From: Hyperoplus lanceolatus
Taxonomy: Eukaryota; Chordata; Actinopteri; Uranoscopiformes; Ammodytidae
DNA: 64,000 nucleotides
Assembly: GCA_026929865.2 (NCBI GenBank)
Contig: CM049418.1
Coordinates: forward strand, 4,367,501 to 4,431,500
Reading direction: 5' to 3'
The translations under genes and the position numbers were made by a program. The notes under the pieces were generated by a model that was not told the DNA's origin, searched no databases, and saw only the letters and a list, made by a program, of their open reading frames with translations. This document shows, piece by piece, positions 47,598-64,000 of this stretch; the stretch's first letter is position 1; each line of letters begins with the position of its first letter.

Positions 47598-47700
47598 CTT
47601 ATGTGTTAGTGAATGAGTGTAGCAGGAAATAGACGGATCCCGGTTCAGCACAGCGACTCAATCAAAGTGTCTCCTCTGCTCTCAGCCTGCGGACTGACAG
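47598..47700 (-). other. gart: Noncoding first exon of gart (5' UTR)
   Basis: The first coding exon begins at 46164 just after an acceptor, with only GTGTG before the ATG, so an upstream 5' UTR exon is required. On the minus strand a good donor (AAG|GTGAGT, GT at 47597-47596) ends a GC-richer, nonrepetitive stretch with no ATG-led ORF, fitting that exon. The transcription start is not visible; the 47700 edge is approximate. Confidence 0.5.
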
Positions 47701-47790
47701 TGGCTGCATAGTGTTATCTACACAAGAACACGTGGATCCGATATAGCTGCGTGATGCACTCAACAGCGCCAAACACAGGGTTAAACGCGA
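47700..47790 (-). promoter_or_regulatory. gart: Candidate gart promoter with canonical E-box
   Basis: Directly upstream of the inferred noncoding exon. A palindromic CACGTG lies at 47729-47734. Several purine-synthesis genes are MYC targets through this element, so a role here is plausible but inferred. No TATA box is evident. The divergent partner SON, which shares the GART promoter in human, is not seen in the next 3.7 kb. Confidence 0.35.
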
Positions 47791-49233
47791 TGCAAAGTTA
47801 CGCTAAACAATGCTAAATAACATGCAAACAAAGTGAAACTCCTCGTGGTTTCCTGCTTCATTATAGCACGTTTTATTCTTACCTTTATCTATCGGTCAAG
47901 CAATTGGTTTTGGGTTTTTTTGGGGGCAAGTTTGGGTTTTTTCTTCAACTTCCTTGGGGTGTAACTATCGAGTGCATCATGGGAATTGTAGTGAAACAGT
48001 TGTAAAAAGGTTACCCCCGACATTTGCATGCCTTTTTTTTTTTTTTTTACCTTTACGTCAAATAGATCTTAAATCAATTTTTATAAATGTATTTAAACAA
48101 GGGAAATAAAATAAAATAAATTGGCGCACAGTTTTTTGCAATTGTTAAATATATCCTTTGTGTTATTGAGTATTTGTTGGAGTACTAGGGTCACTTCTAG
48201 AAGGAAAATACTGCAGTATGTATTTAAAGCCAATACTTCCCAAAAATGTACACGCACAAAATATGCAATAAAATCCTCATACATCAATATTTTTTTCTGA
48301 TTTTCTTTGCTTGAATCCCTTCATCAACTTCAGCCCTGATCAAAATGACCAACTATTTGATCAATTTTAGGATTTTAACTCTTTAAATGCCAGTTTAATC
48401 ATTAGAAGTATGTATTATTTATAAAAAAACACACAAAAAATTAATTATTTTCCATATAATAAATAGTAGGGGGATGAGGCATTAGTGGTAATTAGAGTAT
48501 CTGATATGTCAAAGATTAGCAACCAATTTGATTTGATTGCATTTGTATTTTCTATGTAGTGTCAGATACTCCTTCGAGGCAGAAAGTGCCCCATCCACTT
48601 CCATTCAAACCATCTTTTTTAATCTCATTGCATTTCCACTATTAAACCATGCATTTTGTAATGTTAGCATTTCATTTAGAAGAGAAGCAGTCATATTTGA
48701 CATTTTTACTGTATTCCACTAGATTTAACTATTTTCCCATTGTAGGTCCATGCATGAAATTCTTGTATTTTTGACAGTTCGAATATGGAGCCGTGTGTGA
48801 CTACCAGTTGAGCCCAATATTATGCCTTTGAATTAGATTATTTATTATCAGAATGGGTTAAAAGCGACAGTTAAGACTCTTTATTAGAGATGAGAAATGG
48901 ATCACAATGCTCTTTTTAAACAGCAAAGGAAGTAATCTACATCTCACTTTCCCCCACCACCACAATTTGAGAAAAAACTACCTCTCTTAGCATTTCAGGC
49001 TAATCTTTAGCTAATATCATCACATGGTTTTTATTTAAATAAAAAAAATAATTTTTTTTTTTTTTTTTATCTTCTCCACAAAAAAAAACAAATATATATA
49101 TAAAAAAAAAAAAAAATAAATAAAAAATATTTTAATATATTAATAAATATTTTTTTTTTTTTTTTTTTTTTTTATAGTATATTTTTTCTCCCCACCCCCC
49201 CCCCCATTTCTTCCCACTCTCGGGTTTTTTTTT

Positions 49234-49295
<62 letters not shown>

Positions 49296-51135
49296 CACAA
49301 TTTTGGGGGTAGGGGTGTTAAAAAATCAAAAAAACCCCCCCTTTTTTATTTTGAATTTAAAGGTTATTTATTTTGGGGAACAAAAATTAAAAAAAGAAAA
49401 ATTATGATTGGCGCACAGAGGAGGGCAGGCGCCCCTATCATGGGTTAAAGAAGTGACAGTCTGTTTACTGCACAGTAGGCTATTATAGCTTGCCTACACA
49501 ATACAGCAAATATAAAACACTGTCAGCAATGCTGTGCGGCGCCAGCTTTTTTGCTGCTGCTGATATGCGTAATAATTCTATTTACAAAAATTTTTCCCCC
49601 CGTTGTTTTTCTGAATGGTTGAGCGCAGGATTAAACCCAGAGTTTGTAAAACCTGCTACCTGAAACAAGCAAGCTTCTATCCGCATGAGCTACTCATCCA
49701 GCCAACTGCTCAACAGACAGACAAACTGAAACTGAAATTTCACAATTACCTTGAAAATAAAAAATAAAACAATTCACACACACAAAGAGAGTCCTTCTTG
49801 TCCCGACTTTCGTAAAGGTATAAAGGGGGTTATGAGCCCAAACAATGCATTTTACAGAGAAGTTGATTCAGATTCATCCACCAACTAAGATCTAATTTTA
49901 CAGAAGCACATGACTAATTACTCTACTACATTTATCTGACAATGACAATGCCCACCTACTTCCAGATGAATGTGTTACATCCAGACCATGAGGTAAGGTC
50001 ATACATTGAGATGTATTGTTTAACCAATACTGCTTCACACATTAACGGATCAATAGTCAACAGCCTTAAAGGGAAGCCCTGTTATCATTATGGATCACTT
50101 GCACATGCTATGTGTTTTTCGATCCAATGTAATGTTGACCGCAATAAGTTACACAATGAGGAAACATTAATATAATAATGCAGGTGAATAGGGTATATTT
50201 ACAAAAACACACACCGCTCTGTGTATATTACCCGTGCTGTGGTGGTTGTGAACTAGAAATCAATGCAATCTCTTAGCAGTCGTCAGCGCACAGCGTCTCC
50301 TCCCTGTCTGACAGATGAGCACTAGTCTCTTTATGTAGCACTGATTAGATGCAGGTGAGAGATGATTCCGTACTCTGTATAGAAAGGAATCTCATGCATG
50401 GCTATATTCGGTATTTTAAGAGCTACACACACAGTTTTATTGCTTTTTTATTTTTCTACACATTACCTCGTTCATACTCATGTATTGTTTTTCATGTGCA
50501 CTCATTAACCTTATTAAATGTATAATGTATTAAATATTTACTTCAGATTTCAAGACTTGTATTATTATTACATACACCATTGCAGAGGATTAAGGAAACC
50601 TGGGCCAGTACATATGCTTATTGAAAACATTGGCTATTATCTCAGGGCAGTATTCCCCCAGGCCACAATTCATTTTGAGATTGAATATGAAAACGTATCA
50701 AAAATCTACTGACTGCATAAACAGTCTTTTGTGTTGGATTTTACCCTGTCCAGCTGTTGACTGAGCATGTGGTTGAACCTGGCTTGGCCTTGAGTGCTTG
50801 ATGGGAATTGAGGCAGAGTTTGCTAGAAGAGACAAAAGGAATTGTGAAATGTGTGGGTGCGGGGTTATAGTCCCCAAGCAGTATTCTTAGGACTGACCTA
50901 GTCATTCAGATATCTGACTTGAGTTTCTCAGAGCATCTTTAATTCCTTACTTTGGTTAGACTTAACAATTCCCAGAGCATAGATAAGGATCGAATGTGGA
51001 ACCTACACATCTCCAGGCTGTCCAACATCCTGAGCTTCTCGATCAAACAGTTGAACCATGTTTCTTTACACTTTTTACTATTTCCAAAAAGTCCTCAGAT
51101 TTAACCCAACAATAATTTAATACAAACCTTAATCA
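47791..51135. other. Intergenic between gart and mrps9
   Basis: AT-rich with many short ORFs and the poly-T block at 49030-49400. No exon, SINE head or long inverted repeat was recognised. Confidence 0.5.
49030..49400. repeat. Poly-T/A low-complexity block
   Basis: Long T runs (49146-49174, 49240-49288), A runs, and strings such as 12 C and 7 C, with almost no normal-complexity sequence. Resembles an assembly artefact at least in part. It lies between gart and mrps9. Confidence 0.85.
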
Positions 51136-51218
51136 TCTTTATTTTAGGGATTTTAACCCTTTAAATGCCAGTTGCTTAACATGATGTCATTCTTTTGTAA
51201 TAAAAAAAACACAAAAAA

Positions 51219-51241
51219 TTTATTAACAAACCTCATTTATT
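51219..51241 (-). terminator. mrps9: Candidate poly(A) signals for mrps9
   Basis: Two minus-strand AATAAA motifs (51241-51236 and 51224-51219) lie about 235-255 nt after the mrps9 stop, a plausible 3' UTR length. A third is at 51143-51138. Confidence 0.4.
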
Positions 51242-51475
51242 GTTTCACATAATGATAAATATTTTTTCATGTATTCCTTGACACACTGCCATCTGGTGGC
51301 TGAAGAAGTTCACTGCAGCGCATTTGAGTCTGAGCTGCATCTTGAAACATGGCTGCCATGCGAGGACAAAGCCGTTGGTTCTTAAATCAACTTAAAAGGT
51401 CGACAAAAGTGAAAGAGCTTCTGGGAAAAACACATCAGTTCAGACTGAACTGTGAATGTTTTCTACCTCTCTTCC

Positions 51476-61660
<10,185 letters not shown>

Positions 61661-61725
61661 GTTTTTCTCCTGACAGCAGTGACGTCCAAGGCGGAAGTTG
61701 TTACGTCAGACACACGTGCTGTGAA
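61661..61725 (-). promoter_or_regulatory. mrps9: Candidate mrps9 promoter: CRE, ETS/GABP and E-box cluster
   Basis: Within 65 bp upstream of the ATG lie TGACGT (61680-61685), GCGGAAGT (61691-61698), TTACGTCA (61701-61708) and CACGTG (61713-61718). GABP/NRF-2 (ETS) and CREB-type sites are common in promoters of nuclear genes for mitochondrial proteins. The motifs are visible; their use is inferred. Confidence 0.5.
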
Positions 61726-61729
61726 ATAT

Positions 61730-63560
61730 TTTGTAAATAATAAAATAATAATAATAGCAATATATTGACTGTTGTAATACACTCAGATACAAAATTAAGT
61801 ATATTAATTAATCTCTTTTTATATTGTTTTTGAATTCACTGTTAATATTTGTTTTTCGTCATCCAAAATAAGACTACTGTATAATAGGTTCATTTTCAGC
61901 ACTGCTTTGCTTTGACAATATAGATATCTGATCTGTACTATTGCTTTATGTAAGCTACTATTAGCATTCATGTCAGAAAAGTACATTGAAATGCACAAAA
62001 ATAAAATATTTTCACAGCCTCTGTGGCCGTCAGCTTACATTAAAAATACTGATTAACTGAATGTATATTGCTAGTTGGCAAAGGCAGCCACATATGTATC
62101 ATTCAAGTGTTCCTCAAACAGATTGGCTTCTGTGTCACGCTGAATGTATTCAGCCACTCTATCCAAATAGCTTTATGATGATCGTGAATTATATTTCTTG
62201 GAGACCCATCAGTCAAGATCATTTTAATATATTGTACATTTAAACAGCGACAATTCGTAAAAGCTACAGAGGAAAACTGTGGTAGAGTACTAAGATACAG
62301 CAAGAACAGAAAAGAAAAAGAAGACAGTGAAGTGGATAATCCAAGCCACATGACGACAGACCACAACGTTGAATAATGACCTGGAATGATAAAAGAGGCA
62401 AATAAAAATGCATCAAATCCAACAAAGACAGATCATGTTAAAACAAATGAGTGTAATGACTCCATTGGTTGCTTCAATTACACAGCTATTTTTTTCCTTT
62501 TAATCATTTAGCTATCAGTCTATATCACATCACAATGTTACAGCTTATTGGAGTCTTGTGTTGTTCAGTCATGAAATTCAAAACATGCCGGCCACATGAT
62601 GAAGCCAAAAGCAAGTTCTGCAGTGATGCAGAACAGGAAAAATGTTCCTCATGTGCTTTTTGTTGAGGGTTTGAAATGAACACCAGACATTGCCTGAATC
62701 TTAAATACTAAAAAACAACATAAAACTAGTGTGACTAGAGAAAGAAAAAAAAACTACAAAGAAATCAGTTGCATCAGAAATTGTCAAAAAAATCAGTTTG
62801 ACTGCTAATTCTAATTTCTATATTTGCACAATTTTGGCCTTTTTCTCCCTATGTTTCAGGCTTGATCACCATGTCCAGCGCCATTTATTTTGCATACAAG
62901 CATACCCCGCCAACACACACACACACACACCTATATTTAAAAGCACTTTGACCCCAAGGGACCCAATATCCCTCCCCCTGTAAGGCTCTGAAGCTCAGTC
63001 CAGTTTTAACAGTGGACTGCATGCGAGCACCATCTGTCTTCCATGTAAAATCACTGACAATAGTTGGGGTGCTGCAAACGTCACGCCACCGGATTTAAAG
63101 CAGCCGGATCCGCATGAGTTGTCAGGAATAACCCAATAAAATTAAAAGAAAAGAAATGCTCAGTCACTGTCTGCTAAGCACGTTGGCAGAGGCTGCAGTT
63201 TAAAACGGATTGTTTTGCAGAAAGTGCAGACATGGATTAACAAAACATTTTTTATATGTGGATTGCTCAAAGTGGATGGCACAAGCTGCCACCTTAGTCA
63301 GACTTTATGCATCTTTTTTTAGCAGGTCAAGTGCCTAGCTCAACTGCACATGTACATTTGTACCACTATCACATTGGCGTAGGTACAGTTTTGACATTGC
63401 AGGGCACGTTGCGGGTGTCCTCCCCTAGACATTTTTGAGCATCAAAGAATTAATTTCCTGCATTCTGGAGAATTTTTATCCACCAATGTGGGCCTTTTCT
63501 GCATCAATTTATAGCGAAAATGTCTTTTTGTTTAGAGAATAATAAACACATGCAATATTT
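61730..63560. other. Intergenic upstream of mrps9, nothing recognised
   Basis: AT-rich, only short ORFs. (CA)n-like stretch at 62911-62931. Confidence 0.5.
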
Positions 63561-63599
63561 TCTACTGTGTGTGTGTGTGTGGTTGGTAGGCTACAGTTA

Positions 63600-63960
63600 G
63601 TGTGCTGTGTTTACAGATCAATGCGTGTGTCTTCACTTCGATCACTTTGATAGAGTTGGAGCAGGAACACGGGCAGATTAATCAAAGTGAAGGGCCAGTG
63701 ACTCCCGGCCCCTTGCCAGTCGATACGGAGGACGCGTGGTTAATTCGGCCCGAGGAGGCCCTGTCGTCATGCCGATGATAAACAGTGTTTGCCCCGTTTT
63801 TTAGCCACAAGCGCGTATCCCGCTCACCAAAGAAAAATAGCTTCGACCCGCGCTCTCTAATTTACAGTGGTGGGGTGAGAGGTGGAACATAAATCATCCT
63901 TCGTCTCTGACAGGAGGCGAGTGGGCGGACATATTCGTTTGGTGAGCACACTCTGGACTT
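63600..63960. promoter_or_regulatory. Candidate conserved noncoding element
   Basis: A compact high-complexity, GC-richer stretch with no sustained ORF. It has opposed TCF/LEF-type cores (CTTTGAT at 63646-63652 and ATCAAAG near 63680), a TTAATC homeodomain core and a TTAATTCGG motif. In human, POU3F3 with many noncoding enhancers neighbours MRPS9. Assignment as an enhancer is inference. Confidence 0.3.
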
Positions 63961-64000
63961 ATGGGTAAACCCCTGCAACTTCACCTGACACTGTATTTTT

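Overview
The window is nuclear DNA from a ray-finned (teleost) fish. The evidence is vertebrate-type split genes with GT-AG introns, fish-style tRNA-derived SINEs, Tc1-like and hAT-like DNA transposon remnants, an L1-like LINE, and very long (CA)n, (TC)n, (TA)n and (GATA)n microsatellites. Nothing prokaryotic was seen: no operons, rRNA or CRISPR arrays.

Three protein-coding genes could be rebuilt exon by exon, and all stay in frame from start to stop. (1) n6amt1/hemk2 is on the + strand (31410-33458, 6 exons, about 222 aa); it encodes a glutamine/lysine methyltransferase with the NPPY motif. (2) gart is on the - strand (coding 46159 to 34097, 21 coding exons plus a noncoding first exon near 47600-47700, 1015 aa); it encodes the trifunctional GARS-AIRS-GART enzyme of de novo purine synthesis. 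(3) mrps9 is on the - strand (61660 to 51476, 11 exons, 385 aa); it encodes mitoribosomal protein uS9m. n6amt1 and gart converge, with about 640 bp between stop codons. gart and mrps9 are in the same orientation, about 3.8 kb apart. No further gene is recognised in 1-31 kb or 61.7-64 kb.

1-31 kb is gene-poor and repeat-rich. It holds a fold-back element around 2.35-3.44 kb, MITE copies of a family with ends like CCCTGCGTTC, a nearly full-length but inactivated L1-like LINE (11868-17103) with a perfect 17-bp target-site duplication, two duplicated exon-like fragments of a Gypsy-type integrase (17.36 and 17.8 kb), SINEs with an internally amplified 29-30 bp unit, a complex inverted repeat at 24.2-24.6 kb, a promoter-like cluster at 27.6 kb, and a ~505-bp near-perfect hairpin (29584-30088) whose right arm was later hit by a hAT-like MITE.

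31-62 kb holds the genes. Their introns carry Tc1-like copies, MITEs, SINEs and microsatellites, two of which abut splice donors (gart exon 14, mrps9 exon 3). The gart intron after the GARS domain carries an in-frame stop, two AATAAA signals and a U/GU-rich stretch, which fits the GARS-only short isoform known in other animals. 62-64 kb is noncoding, ending in a higher-complexity stretch that may be conserved noncoding DNA. No wholly new biological system was found; the strongest unusual items are the giant hairpin, the fold-back Tc1-like element in n6amt1 intron 1, the gart intronic poly(A) site and the donor-abutting microsatellites.
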